This document shows, in pieces, positions 6,128 through 15,064 of a stretch of 20,318 nucleotides of DNA (within the stretch, counting starts at the first letter, position 1; every line of letters begins with the position of its first letter). Source of the stretch: a virus; IMG/VR virus record IMGVR_UViG_3300033571_013147, positions 1 through 20,318 of that record; one strand, given 5' to 3'. The notes under the pieces were generated by a model. The model was not told the origin of the DNA. It was given only the letters and a program-made list of their open reading frames with translations, and ran no database searches. A program made the position numbers and the translations under genes.

Positions 6128-7450
6128 TTAGAAACCAAAAACAGCAGACGCATTCCCGAACTCGCTGGGAGAAGCATCTGTACCTATCGGAAGCGTACCA
6201 AACCGCAAATACTCACTTCCCCTTTCGGAAAGCGCATACGCAGTTCGATGTGCCAAACCAGCCTCAGTTATCTCATGAGTGATCTGTTCAATGTGATAAT
6301 CAAGCGTGCCAACGAATGAACCAATACCACCGAACGTTGACACCCCGAAAGTGAAAGGGTCGTATTGAACTGGAGCCGTAACACGATCACCAATGTCGAG
6401 TGTCATCTGAAGCAGGATAGTAGCGTCATCCTGATTGTCGATCTGCAACTCGATAGGTGGCTGAGGCACCGATTGAGATCCAACAAGCCACAAGGCCAGA
6501 GCGTCGGCAGTGTCATTGTCAACAATGTAGGGAGATGCCACACTCGAGCCGTCGGCGAGTCCATAAATGTTCACGCTGTTGGCATCTGTGCTGGTCGCCG
6601 TGTAAACGTCAGTTCGTGCACTGTCCTGTCGCGTCACGCTCTGACGGTTCACGATCCTGTCGAGATCGAGACCAGAACCGTACCGCACCAGTTCTGTTTG
6701 GAACGTTGCCACACTGTCTTCCTCGTAACGAGCATGCCTATCACGATACTGTGCGACGCCGTCACCTCGCACCACGAACACGCCGCGCTCAGCCTCGAGC
6801 AACTCCTCAATGATCGAAAGCGCTGTCGTGTTGTCGTAATCGGTCAGGGCGAGCGGGTCGCCACCACTGACGTCGAGGTCGCGCTTTGTTGGATCGGTAA
6901 AACCAGCCGCGTCAAGAACATACCCAATTGCCGTAGATGTCGAGTCAACACCTTCAGCAGCCGCCTCTACAGCGGTGAACGTTGGTGTAACTCGAGACAA
7001 CCAAATAAACAGGTCAACTGCGTTTACGCGACAGCGTTTCGATTCGGAATCCCACTCCGCGCTGCGAATGAACCCGTAAAAGAGCGAGTATGTGGTCGCT
7101 CCGTACGTGGCAGTGATACGAACTGGTCGCATCGGCGCGAACCCTGGAGTCTCACCAGCGATCGGCGACACACCACTAGGAGCGTTCGGATTGTAAAAGT
7201 CCGGGTTTGACGGGTTGTATAGTGTGAAATCAGCCTCACCAGCCTGCATGCCCTTCAGCACGTCGTTCCTGCCGCGCTTGATTCGGATCTCTTCAACATC
7301 AAACGACACATCATCGTACGCACCCGCGAAGTCGCCAGAGGTAGGGTCGAACAGGGTTGCACCGCCATCTAGTGCTGAGATGTCGAGTTTGAAGAACGCC
7401 GACACTGCGGAGTTCCACGCGACCTCAACCTTGAACGACGCAGCAGGCAA
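6128..7450 (-). CDS. Minor tail protein, probable tail hub/baseplate component
   Basis: 440 residues starting with TTG at 7450; GGAG lies nine bases upstream and no ATG or GTG occurs in the first codons, so TTG is preferred. The N-terminal part has the pattern of actinophage minor tail proteins: IRIKRGRNDVLKGMQAGEAD, then FTLYNPSNPDFYNPN, then a pro-val-arg strand and LFYGFI, before AVDLFIWLSR. These proteins form the hub below the tape measure. The remainder is alpha/beta without recognised enzyme motif. It lies between a fibre-like protein and a second small tail protein. Confidence 0.85.
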   Translation of the reverse strand: MPAASFKVEVAWNSAVSAFFKLDISALDGGATLFDPTSGDFAGAYDDVSFDVEEIRIKRGRNDVLKGMQAGEADFTLYNPSNPDFYNPNAPSGVSPIAGETPGFAPMRPVRITATYGATTYSLFYGFIRSAEWDSESKRCRVNAVDLFIWLSRVTPTFTAVEAAAEGVDSTSTAIGYVLDAAGFTDPTKRDLDVSGGDPLALTDYDNTTALSIIEELLEAERGVFVVRGDGVAQYRDRHARYEEDSVATFQTELVRYGSGLDLDRIVNRQSVTRQDSARTDVYTATSTDANSVNIYGLADGSSVASPYIVDNDTADALALWLVGSQSVPQPPIELQIDNQDDATILLQMTLDIGDRVTAPVQYDPFTFGVSTFGGIGSFVGTLDYHIEQITHEITEAGLAHRTAYALSERGSEYLRFGTLPIGTDASPSEFGNASAVFGF

Positions 7451-7453
7451 CCG

Positions 7454-8617
7454 TTACAACTCCGCGCTAAGGGCTACGCGAGCAGATGCGTTGCTCGTCC
7501 GCACCCAACCGTTACGGCCTGCTGTGTTGCTTGCGCTGACGGAAAGAGTGATCGACGTCGTTCCCGCCTCTTGGTAGGCGAGAGTTGTCACGGTGCCGTT
7601 GGCTCCCTGCGACAGCCATGTGTAGTACCCCGCCCCAGTAATGATATCGAGTACGGGACCCGAGCGCATAGCGGGGAAACTGATGACTCCGTAGCCGTTC
7701 GACCCGTCGTACCAATGCGGATTGAATACGGCAACATTGTTGCCCGATGCAACGGTGTAGAAATACCGCTGGCAGCGGCGCAGATCATCCGTGTACGGCA
7801 GGAACTCAAAAGGCGTGCTGACCGAGCCGGTCTCCAACTGAACACCCGTAACCTGCCAGTAGTTGCTTGTTGCCGATGCGAGGTTCGTCTGACCAACAGC
7901 ACGATTCGCGTTAGTGACGGCACCCCACGTTGTGGCAAGCGTGCCCGACGTGTAGGTCGATCCTTCTGCGAGGTGGAGGATCAGCGTCAGCGAAGCCGCG
8001 TTGTCATTGTCGTTGACACCGGTCGTGTCAGCCGGAAACGTCAGCGTTTTCTGTTCCCACGTACCGCTCGCGCTTACAGTGTACGACTTAGAGACCGACC
8101 GAGTGTTATCCTCGTCGTAGAGTTCCGCGATGTACGTGCCCGTCACGTTGCTCTTCACCCAGAACGTAAGGGTGAGTGCCTGCGCGCCGGTTGTACCCTT
8201 CGCGACGCGCTGGACGTCAAACCCTTCCAACGACTGCTGAATGCGGAGAAGATCACCCGCTGCAGGCGAAGCGTCGGCCGTCGTGCAAAGCATCTTCAAC
8301 GAGCGCCGCAAACCTGTACCCGTAGGCGCGTCATTCTCAATGCTTTGCGTCCACGTGCCGAGCGTTCCCGCGTACGTTACCCACCGATCAGCCGTGTAAT
8401 GCGCGTACGCGTTGCTGATTGAAGCCGTGCTCGTTCCGCGTTGGCTAATTTGCATAGCGCCATTGTAGAGCAGGTTCCTGAATGGGTAAGCGCTTTGTGC
8501 GTTAGTCAGGTCGAGGTTGTTCTTCAAGTCGTTCATGCCAGCATATGTCGAGCCGTCGCCATCTGCGCGAAGGATCTGTCCAGCGGTGAACGTTGGAATG
8601 GTGGTGTACGTTGCCAT
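7454..8617 (-). CDS. Tail fibre or receptor-binding protein with carbohydrate-binding-like domain
   Basis: 387 residues from ATG 8617 (AGGAGCAAA ahead). The N-terminus (FTAGQILRADGDGSTYAGMN) is the short phage tail attachment motif. Residues about 46-60 contain RNLLYNGAMQISQRGTS, a signature of many phage tail proteins that opens a jelly-roll domain like CBM_4_9. Later, VTGVQLETGSVSTPFEFLPY ends that domain, and the RRCQRYFY segment leads to a C-terminal beta-rich domain. It probably binds host surface sugars. It directly follows the tape measure gene, ahead of the hub-like protein, which is an unusual position for a fibre. Confidence 0.88.
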   Translation of the reverse strand: MATYTTIPTFTAGQILRADGDGSTYAGMNDLKNNLDLTNAQSAYPFRNLLYNGAMQISQRGTSTASISNAYAHYTADRWVTYAGTLGTWTQSIENDAPTGTGLRRSLKMLCTTADASPAAGDLLRIQQSLEGFDVQRVAKGTTGAQALTLTFWVKSNVTGTYIAELYDEDNTRSVSKSYTVSASGTWEQKTLTFPADTTGVNDNDNAASLTLILHLAEGSTYTSGTLATTWGAVTNANRAVGQTNLASATSNYWQVTGVQLETGSVSTPFEFLPYTDDLRRCQRYFYTVASGNNVAVFNPHWYDGSNGYGVISFPAMRSGPVLDIITGAGYYTWLSQGANGTVTTLAYQEAGTTSITLSVSASNTAGRNGWVRTSNASARVALSAEL

Positions 8618-8624
8618 TTTGCTC

Positions 8625-11600
8625 CTATACCTGCCCGAATCCTACCACACGGTCGAGTTCTGGCTTCAGTTTGCGTGCGAAATCCTTGGCGCTGAACTCG
8701 TTACCGTTGACTGTTACATTGACCACCGTGGTGCCGCCTCCGTTGATGCGATCAGCACCGGCAAGAGCAGCAGCGAGAGAACGCTGGGCACGAGGGTTCG
8801 ACAATGGAATGACCGCTTCTGGTCCGGCTTCACCAGCGACGAACGTGGCACGCTTCAAAACACCACCCATCGCAAGCCCGTAATCCGCTCGCTTTGGCAC
8901 TGGGTGGTCTTCGCGCCATGAAGCCATCATCGCGTCGATCTGCTTTGCGGTGTACTTCTTCTTGCCGTCCTTGTTCTTTGCGTTCTCGAGCGAGTTGCGA
9001 TATGCGACACGCCGCTTGTCCCACGCAGCGGAAGCATCATCGAAACGCTTTTTGTTCCCAGCCGCAATCTCACCGGTAGCAATCGCAGACGGACTAACCA
9101 CAGTAGGAGTGTCGAGACCAATACCTCCGTACGCTGCCAACTGGGTGATCTGCGCGAACACAGCAGCGAGTTGCTGGCTGAACATGGTCGCGAACTCAGT
9201 GCCAAGAAGCGAGCCGGTCTCGCCACCAACGATTGCGCTCAGTCGCGTTCGGAACTCTTCGGCGTTGATGATCCCACGGTCGAACAGTTCCTTCAGGTTG
9301 TTGATGTCTTCGTCGTACGACTTCTCTTTTTGCGTCATGCTCTCTTCGAGCATGCGAGCCTCTTCATCGAGGAGCCAATCGTCCAACTCTTGCTGTGCCT
9401 GCTTCTTGCCCTCATCAGACTCTGCATTCGCCACAGCGTCCTCGAGCCTCTGCTTGTCACGCTCTCGAGCAGTTTTGTCTTGTTGTGCACGAATCTGAAC
9501 CAGCGTCATTCCGGAGGTAAGCGTGCCGGTGCTGGTCATCCCAGCGATGGACGCAGCCGACACGCGCCCAAGCATCCCACCAAGCCCCGACGTCAGGCTG
9601 CCAAGGTTGTCGCGTGCTGAACGAACTGCGTCTTCGAGCACAACACGAAAACCCTTGACGAGGCTTGCTTTCTTATTCTTGATTCCCCATAACACACCAT
9701 CGACCAGCGGCTCGCCAATCTCGTTGGCAGTGACTTTCGACGGGCTTGCAATGCCAAGGATCTTTTTAGCCCATTCGATTGGATCTTTGACAGCGCGGAG
9801 CAAAACGTCTTTGACCTTGTACGCTGCGTTCGAAATGCCGGAAGAGATGCCATTGACGATTGACGCCCCCAGTTGGAAAGCCGATGTGATGACATCGGCG
9901 GCAGCGTTCACAATCACATTGGCAATGTACAACTTGATGAGTTTTTGCAAGATTCCAGGGAGGTACGCCCATGCTTTTTGCAAACCGGTGAGCACGGCAC
10001 TGCCCATGGTGGAAGCGGCTGTGCCGATAAGCGTGCGAGCATTTTCGATCGTGCTGGCTACCCTTAGGATGCCGGTGAGGAACGCACCGACGAACTTGTC
10101 TTGCATGAACTTGACGGGCATCTCCAGCGCGTAAAGCACAAAACGTGAGAACCTAGCAAACGCGCCGATCGCTCCGTCCACGAGAATGAAAATCGCGTTG
10201 AGCACTGAGTGAGCACCACCTCCGAACTCTTCACCCATGCGATTCGCTGGAGCGATGACGTACTTTTCGATTGTGTCACCAATCTTGAACAGCGCCCTAC
10301 TGATCGGTAATAGCAACTTGCTACCAGTGTCTTCGAGGAACCACGCCAAGCCAGAGATAACAGACCTGATTTTGGTTGCCATTAGGAAGATACCGCCGAT
10401 GATTTTTTCGATCATTGGTCCGATAGACTTGAACAGTCCTTCGAAAATGCCAACAAGCACGGTGTTTTGGATGAATGACTGGAAGCGGTAGGTAAGCGCG
10501 GTCAACTGGTTGAAAAACGAACGGCGAATGCCAGTCAACATGTCGTTCAATCCAAACACCGCTTGCACTCCGAACCGTCGCACCAGATTGGCGACAGCAC
10601 CAAGCGCGTCGTCAGCCAAACGCACGATCGAAGGCAAAACAACATCAGCCAGTTTTAGGATCGGTCTGCCAAAGAACTTGACAAACGCCGCCCCAATCTT
10701 GATCACCTTGCCAGCCGGGAACACAGCGAGCGCGAGCGCCAAACCGGTCTTCCAGTGTTTCAACCAAAACTCTGGGTCGAGAATCGAAATGATCATGTCG
10801 GCAAGGATCAACGTTCCAGCGTCAGCCAGTGGACCAGAGTTAGCAACCGCGTACTTGGCGAACGTTTGGATCATCTTGTTGACGGCTTCATTGGTGATTT
10901 TGATGCCGGACGAAATGCCGTTGCCGATTGCTTCACCAACGACTGACCAGTCGACACCACTCATTGCTGTTGAGATGTTTTTGGTTAGTGCCTCTAGCGC
11001 GTCCTTGCTAAGATTGAGTACGAACTCTGCTTTGCCCTTCAAACCATCCGCATCGCGAAATGCGTTTACAAACTCAATAATCAGATCCTTCGCTTTGGTA
11101 ACGTACTTTGTCGCAGATGCAGCAATCGCAGGTAGATACTTCACCGCGATGTTGGACAATGACACGATGACCGGGGTAAGCGCCACACCGACCTGTTCGA
11201 ATGCGTTCTCGAGAGCGACCCCGATCTTCTCTTGTGCACCTGCGGCTGTGTTGCCATAAGCCTCAGCCTGCCCCGCGAACTTCTTGCGAAGTGCCGCGAT
11301 CGCCTCTTCCTTGGTGGCATTCTTGTCAATGATGATGCCGTACCGCTTCAACGAAGAAACACTGCCAGCGTTGACCTTGTTGACCAACTTCGCAGCCGCA
11401 CCAAGATCCATCTGTGCGCCACGCGCGATATCAGTGACTAGCGCCAAGTCCTTCTGGCTCTTTGCCACATTGCCGCTCGAACGAACAAGCGCTGAAAACG
11501 CGTCCTGCAGATCCTCATCATCGAACGCGCTCATCATCGACAGCGACTGCACCGTGTCGTCGATTTGCTGGCGCACCTGCACGGTGTTCTTGCCCAGCGT

Positions 11601-11861
11601 GGTCAACTGCGCCGCTAGTCGCGCATTCGACGCCTCAGCCTCAGCAGCAGCCTTCCCAGCCTTCACAAGACCAAGTCCGATGCCAGCAACACCAGCAATA
11701 GCAGCAGCAGCGGTCGCGCCACCAAGCAGCAACATGCCCTTGCCAGCGCCGCGACCAATGCGCTTGCCAAAATCATCGCCAGAACGAGCGGAACGACGGA
11801 ATGCACGCTCGAGACTGCGTGCATCTCCGGTGATCGCAACTTCGATTTTGCGTGTCGCCAT
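8625..11861 (-). CDS. Tail tape measure protein
   Basis: 1078 residues from ATG 11861, which abuts the TAA of the frameshifted chaperone frame. It starts with a small beta-rich segment, then a hydrophobic Gly/Ala stretch (about 41-67), then long helical regions with several hydrophobic patches, a coiled-coil region rich in Gln/Glu/Lys in the last third, and the FVAGEAGPEAVIPLS motif near the C-terminus, typical of siphovirus tape measures. It sets tail length and is ejected ahead of DNA. At about 1.5 angstrom per residue, the tail would be near 160 nm (inference). Longest gene of the window. No lysozyme or peptidase insert is apparent. Confidence 0.96.
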   Translation of the reverse strand: MATRKIEVAITGDARSLERAFRRSARSGDDFGKRIGRGAGKGMLLLGGATAAAAIAGVAGIGLGLVKAGKAAAEAEASNARLAAQLTTLGKNTVQVRQQIDDTVQSLSMMSAFDDEDLQDAFSALVRSSGNVAKSQKDLALVTDIARGAQMDLGAAAKLVNKVNAGSVSSLKRYGIIIDKNATKEEAIAALRKKFAGQAEAYGNTAAGAQEKIGVALENAFEQVGVALTPVIVSLSNIAVKYLPAIAASATKYVTKAKDLIIEFVNAFRDADGLKGKAEFVLNLSKDALEALTKNISTAMSGVDWSVVGEAIGNGISSGIKITNEAVNKMIQTFAKYAVANSGPLADAGTLILADMIISILDPEFWLKHWKTGLALALAVFPAGKVIKIGAAFVKFFGRPILKLADVVLPSIVRLADDALGAVANLVRRFGVQAVFGLNDMLTGIRRSFFNQLTALTYRFQSFIQNTVLVGIFEGLFKSIGPMIEKIIGGIFLMATKIRSVISGLAWFLEDTGSKLLLPISRALFKIGDTIEKYVIAPANRMGEEFGGGAHSVLNAIFILVDGAIGAFARFSRFVLYALEMPVKFMQDKFVGAFLTGILRVASTIENARTLIGTAASTMGSAVLTGLQKAWAYLPGILQKLIKLYIANVIVNAAADVITSAFQLGASIVNGISSGISNAAYKVKDVLLRAVKDPIEWAKKILGIASPSKVTANEIGEPLVDGVLWGIKNKKASLVKGFRVVLEDAVRSARDNLGSLTSGLGGMLGRVSAASIAGMTSTGTLTSGMTLVQIRAQQDKTARERDKQRLEDAVANAESDEGKKQAQQELDDWLLDEEARMLEESMTQKEKSYDEDINNLKELFDRGIINAEEFRTRLSAIVGGETGSLLGTEFATMFSQQLAAVFAQITQLAAYGGIGLDTPTVVSPSAIATGEIAAGNKKRFDDASAAWDKRRVAYRNSLENAKNKDGKKKYTAKQIDAMMASWREDHPVPKRADYGLAMGGVLKRATFVAGEAGPEAVIPLSNPRAQRSLAAALAGADRINGGGTTVVNVTVNGNEFSAKDFARKLKPELDRVVGFGQV

Positions 11862-12080
11862 TTACTTGCTCATCTGTTTCATGTCGGCTGCTATTGCTTC
11901 GACCTCGTCAGGCGTGAGATCTTGCATCTCCCACGGTTTTAGTCCGTAGATTCGTCCAATGGCTGGGTGCCACCATCCTCGAGGATCATCGCCGGAGTCT
12001 CCTCGTCTACTCCGGCGAGAGTAGGGTCTTCGTCGTCGCTCTCTGTCATGATAGCACCAACATCGAGATCGAGCAGGTCG
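11862..12080 (-). other. -1 frame extension of the tail assembly chaperone (probable programmed frameshift)
   Basis: The -1 frame relative to the chaperone is open from 12080 to a TAA at 11862-11864, which abuts the tape measure ATG. Its end encodes WWHPAIGRIYGLKPWEM and then LTPDEVEAI, the pattern of the T domain of G/GT-type chaperones in other siphoviruses. No good start codon with ribosome site exists for separate translation. The fused product would arise between 12080 and the zero-frame stop at 11939. No canonical X XXY YYZ heptamer is visible; C CCU at 12026-12023 is a weak candidate. Confidence 0.72.
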
Positions 12081-12292
12081 TCACGGCTGATCTTGTGACC
12101 GGCACGCTGTGCGCACACCACCGCAAGGCTGATGACGATGTCCGGGTCGCCAGTGGCAAGTGCATCTTCAAAGTCGCCCGGGCGAAGCCCGGTCTCGTTC
12201 TTGATCATGCCCAACTCGCGGTAGGTGAACGACTCCGGGACTGGGTACTTTCGCTTTACCTGCCCGGGAATGTCAATGGTGATGTAGTTCAC
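11939..12292 (-). CDS. Tail assembly chaperone (G-like, zero-frame product)
   Basis: 117 residues from GTG 12292, overlapping the upstream stop (GTGA), with GAGGA ahead. Size, acidic C-terminus (many Asp/Glu after residue 75) and place between the tail tube/gp10 genes and the tape measure fit the G-type chaperone that coats the tape measure during tail assembly. The helical segment around FEDALATGDPDIVISLAVVC resembles the core of these proteins. A -1 frame extension follows, as expected for G/GT pairs. The name is by position and pattern; sequence similarity within this family is low. Confidence 0.8.
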   Translation of the reverse strand: MNYITIDIPGQVKRKYPVPESFTYRELGMIKNETGLRPGDFEDALATGDPDIVISLAVVCAQRAGHKISRDDLLDLDVGAIMTESDDEDPTLAGVDEETPAMILEDGGTQPLDESTD

Positions 12293-12720
12293 AAGGTTCC
12301 TCCTCGTCCTAGCCCGTTTTGGCTCGTTACTCTGTCGAGCATGTCCTCGAGAGCCTCGAAGACCTCGCCCTGTTTTGCTTCTAGTGCTGGCAAGAGGAAC
12401 GGCCTTCGAGCCTTCACCCTGCCGGACACCCCGAACTCGTAGATCCCCGGGTATTTGTATCCACGCTTTTGTGCCCGGTTCTCAACAATCGCAGTCGCGC
12501 CACGCACGCGTGGTCTGATTGCGTTTTTCAGTCTACCAGATTCGATCAAGGCATCTCGTTCTACACGCAACTTTGCTTCGTCGCTGACGATCTTGGCAAC
12601 GTCCTGCAACTCGCGCTGCAGATCGCGCCGAAGGTCTTTGCTGACCTTGCCAAAGTCGCGAACTAGTTGATCTAGCCCTTGTACTGCAACGGTAGCGCCA
12701 GCGTAGCGGCGTCCCGCCAT
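12289..12720 (-). CDS. HK97 gp10-like head-tail joining protein
   Basis: 143 residues from ATG 12720, starting just after the tail tube stop. It has the HK97 gp10 family pattern: GLDQLVRDFGKVSKDLRR helix, then EAKLRVERDALIESGRLKNA, then a beta part ending YKYPGIYEFG and RRPFLLPALE, and a C-terminal helix. Family members join head and tail. They are usually encoded before the tail tube gene, whereas here it follows it. Highly basic N-terminal half. Confidence in the family is good; the exact role is by analogy. Confidence 0.85.
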   Translation of the reverse strand: MAGRRYAGATVAVQGLDQLVRDFGKVSKDLRRDLQRELQDVAKIVSDEAKLRVERDALIESGRLKNAIRPRVRGATAIVENRAQKRGYKYPGIYEFGVSGRVKARRPFLLPALEAKQGEVFEALEDMLDRVTSQNGLGRGGTL

Positions 12721-12721
12721 C

Positions 12722-13744
12722 TTACGTGGCGTTCTCGCTCGAGACCACCGTCAGCGTCATCGGCTGGTTCGTGCCGTCGTCCAGTGCCTGAATCTCGACG
12801 TCCAGCATGACGATATCGGGACCAGCAATAGTCGGAGTAGCGGACGTGATCATCGCCTTGGGGATCGTTACCGTGGTGGACGGGTACGTGGAGCCAGTGA
12901 TAGCCGTGGTACCAGTCCATTGACCGATCACATTGGTCAGCAGCGTGCCAGCACGGTACTTCGTCACAAGATCATCCGTAGCCCACGTAGAGCCAGAATC
13001 AGCGCCGAACTCGAGAGAGATAGTGGCGGTGATCTCATCCAGCGCGTTGATGATCGGGCGTGACTTCAGCGTGGTGCTGTTGATCTGGTAACGCTCGACG
13101 TCGTAGCCGTGCGTCACGCTGACCTCGTACGAGCGGATCGGCACCGTGGTGCCGTTGATCGAGAACGAGCCACCAGCGTAGGTCAGCGGCTCACTGCTGC
13201 TGCTGTACGTGGCAGAAGTGACGGCGCTGGAGGACGGAGCATAGTCGCGACCGTCGACGGTGGCGCTCATGGTGAGAATACCGTCGACCTCGTTGGACAG
13301 GCTGAACTCCGTGATGAAGCAGCCGGTGGCGTCCATGCGACGAACGGTGCCGCCGACGTCTGCGACTCCGGTCTGCACGGTCATGCTCGAGCCGGAAGCG
13401 GGATCGCCCAACTGCATCGTGTACGTGTACGCGGTCGTACCGGTCTTGATGCTGCCGATCGCTCGCGAGTCACCCATCGCCTTGATGAGCCAGTAAATCG
13501 GCGTGCCACCGTTGGAGTAGATCTCCGTGTCGATGCTGCCGTTGACGCCCTTCTTGTTGACGACCTGACGGTCGCTTCGCATGACGCGGAGACCAGAGCG
13601 AAGCCCTGCTGCCATCATGTGCTCGACCTGCAACTCCAGACCAACGCTGGTTGCTTCGAGCGTGTACGCCGGGGTTACGCTGGTGCCGTAGGTGGTCTCG
13701 AGACCGAACATGACCTGCGACCCCATGCCGCTGCCGATTGCCAT
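12722..13744 (-). CDS. Major tail tube protein
   Basis: 340 residues from ATG 13744, overlapping the upstream stop by one base (TGATG). The start GSQVMFGLETTYGTSVTPAY is characteristic of phage tail tube proteins of this type, followed by a long beta-rich, Ser/Thr/Gly-rich chain (GVNGSIDTEIYSNG, EITATISLEFG, IVMLDVEIQALDDG). It is long for a tube protein and may include an extra Ig-like or second tube domain after about residue 180. It polymerises in rings around the tape measure. Position before chaperone and tape measure agrees. Confidence 0.9.
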   Translation of the reverse strand: MAIGSGMGSQVMFGLETTYGTSVTPAYTLEATSVGLELQVEHMMAAGLRSGLRVMRSDRQVVNKKGVNGSIDTEIYSNGGTPIYWLIKAMGDSRAIGSIKTGTTAYTYTMQLGDPASGSSMTVQTGVADVGGTVRRMDATGCFITEFSLSNEVDGILTMSATVDGRDYAPSSSAVTSATYSSSSEPLTYAGGSFSINGTTVPIRSYEVSVTHGYDVERYQINSTTLKSRPIINALDEITATISLEFGADSGSTWATDDLVTKYRAGTLLTNVIGQWTGTTAITGSTYPSTTVTIPKAMITSATPTIAGPDIVMLDVEIQALDDGTNQPMTLTVVSSENAT

Positions 13745-13977
13745 CAGATGGACTCCTTCTGCTTCTTACTGGTTGCCTTGGTTGGCTTGGTCGTTGGGGT
13801 GTCTGTGTCCACGGTCTCTTCGTTTTCTGCGTACTCCCAGACGGAGCACTCGCCTACCAACCGGCGAGCGATCCTCTCGTCGACTTCGACAGGCTCCAAG
13901 CGAGTGGCTTCGAGCGTGCCGCCCTCGATGAGAGGAACGATCACATGCTGGACACTTCCATTGTACACGATTTTCAT
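13744..13977 (-). CDS. Small conserved-position protein of the head-tail region
   Basis: 77 residues from ATG 13977, two bases after the previous stop. First 50 residues are compact (MKIVYNGSVQHVIVPL and later EPVEVDERIARRLVGE), and the end is a disordered Thr/Lys-rich tail. Proteins of this size with a MKI(V/T)Y..G.....V.......G.PVEV....A..L pattern occur beside tail tube genes in actinophages; their role is not established. No membrane segment. Could be a minor head-tail or tube accessory protein. Confidence 0.75.
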   Translation of the reverse strand: MKIVYNGSVQHVIVPLIEGGTLEATRLEPVEVDERIARRLVGECSVWEYAENEETVDTDTPTTKPTKATSKKQKESI

Positions 13978-13979
13978 GG

Positions 13980-14411
13980 TCAGATTCTCGCTTGGACGCG
14001 GATTGTTACTGTCATAAGAGCAAGCCTGCTCTGTTCACTGGTGATCGGCTCGAGTTTGTATTCTGCGATCTGTGAGACAAGCACTGTGTTACTGCATGCC
14101 GGATCTGCACGCACTGCATCTTCGATTTCGGCAAGAATAACCAAACAACGCTCGTCTGCTTGCTGTTGCTGTCGACCTTCGCGCACGATTCCAACGTGCA
14201 CGGTCTGGTCAAAGTTCTCGTATTTCAGCCCGTTAGCGCCACCAACAGTTCGGTACTCTTGGGTCGCGGTCACTTCTCCAAGCAAAACGTGCTCGCGTGT
14301 CAGCGCCCCGGTTGGCATGCCGTAAGCGATCTGTACACCCGTAAGACCAGCGCGTGCCTGCAACTTAGCGATGAGAGCGGCACGATAAACACTGATCCTC
14401 GAGGTCGCCAT
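13980..14411 (-). CDS. Tail terminator protein (probable)
   Basis: 143 residues from ATG 14411, overlapping the connector stop (TAATG). The layout is that of tail terminators: an N-terminal helix (YRAALIAKLQARAGLTGVQI) leading to AYGMP, a beta strand at VLLGEV, an ENFDQTVHVGIV strand, a helix at CLVILAEIEDAVRADP and closing strands. Such proteins cap the finished tail and join it to the head. Assigned by pattern and by position between connector and tail tube; motif-level support only. Confidence 0.65.
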   Translation of the reverse strand: MATSRISVYRAALIAKLQARAGLTGVQIAYGMPTGALTREHVLLGEVTATQEYRTVGGANGLKYENFDQTVHVGIVREGRQQQQADERCLVILAEIEDAVRADPACSNTVLVSQIAEYKLEPITSEQSRLALMTVTIRVQARI

Positions 14412-15061
14412 TAGAACGCGCTCGTGTGTCGCCTGTACGGAGCCAACAGAGAAAGTGCGGCTGTTGGGATCGTGAATGTGATCGTGCGGTTAGGCGAGAT
14501 TCCCATGTCGGGATCACTTAGTTCGGTGTTGAACCCGAACGCGTCGACGCGACGGTCGATGTTGCTGGCAACTGTGATGATGGCGGCTCGCTGCACGTCC
14601 TCTGGCACAGTCTCGAATCCCCAATGTCGCGATGTGATACGAACCTTGGTATGCCCAAAGTTGCGCGTGTACTCGCTGTTGTGAAGATCGATAGTGTTGT
14701 TGAATCTAATCGACTCGAAAGTCCAACGCCTGCCTACCGGCTCTGCGATCCACTCCGTGTTTTTTGTCAGAGTCTCTTCCTCTGGCAGATCTGGGTGAAT
14801 GATGACGTCGGTGTTGGTCAACGCATGGATGTCATAAGGATCGATATCGAGCCAGTACGCTCCGTAATCGAGTCTAAAATCTCGTTGCACTTGACTCGCC
14901 AGCGAGACCTCGCATACGAACTCGCGCTGCACTGCACTGATGATCGCGCGGCTTGCCTGCGTGATGATTGTGCTGATGAGCGAATCGCGTGTCGTGTCGG
15001 CTGCTGGAAGTTCGAGTTCAGCCCTGACCTGCGCTAGCGTTACGAGGTCTACGGCAGCCAC
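14411..15061 (-). CDS. Head-tail connector/adaptor (gp6-like)
   Basis: 216 residues from GTG 15061, three bases after the upstream TAG. The N-terminus DLVTLAQVRAELELPAADTT with a following RDSLISTIITQASRAI helix is the typical start of phage head-tail adaptors that form a ring under the portal. A central beta-rich insertion (about 60-150) makes it longer than the usual 100-residue form, and AAIITVASNIDRRV then resumes the helical fold. Position after the capsid gene agrees. Confidence 0.85.
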   Translation of the reverse strand: MAAVDLVTLAQVRAELELPAADTTRDSLISTIITQASRAIISAVQREFVCEVSLASQVQRDFRLDYGAYWLDIDPYDIHALTNTDVIIHPDLPEEETLTKNTEWIAEPVGRRWTFESIRFNNTIDLHNSEYTRNFGHTKVRITSRHWGFETVPEDVQRAAIITVASNIDRRVDAFGFNTELSDPDMGISPNRTITFTIPTAALSLLAPYRRHTSAF

Positions 15062-15064
15062 TTG

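Noticed and set aside
6365-8422. Two long plus-strand frames (281 and 283 residues) opposite tail genes
   Set aside because: Both lie antisense to recognised tail proteins, contain many Arg/Cys/His residues typical of shadow frames, and lack context for expression.
13109-14017. 302-residue plus-strand frame opposite the tail tube gene
   Set aside because: Mirror of the tail tube and neighbour codons; low-complexity Arg/Val/Asp composition and no ribosome site.
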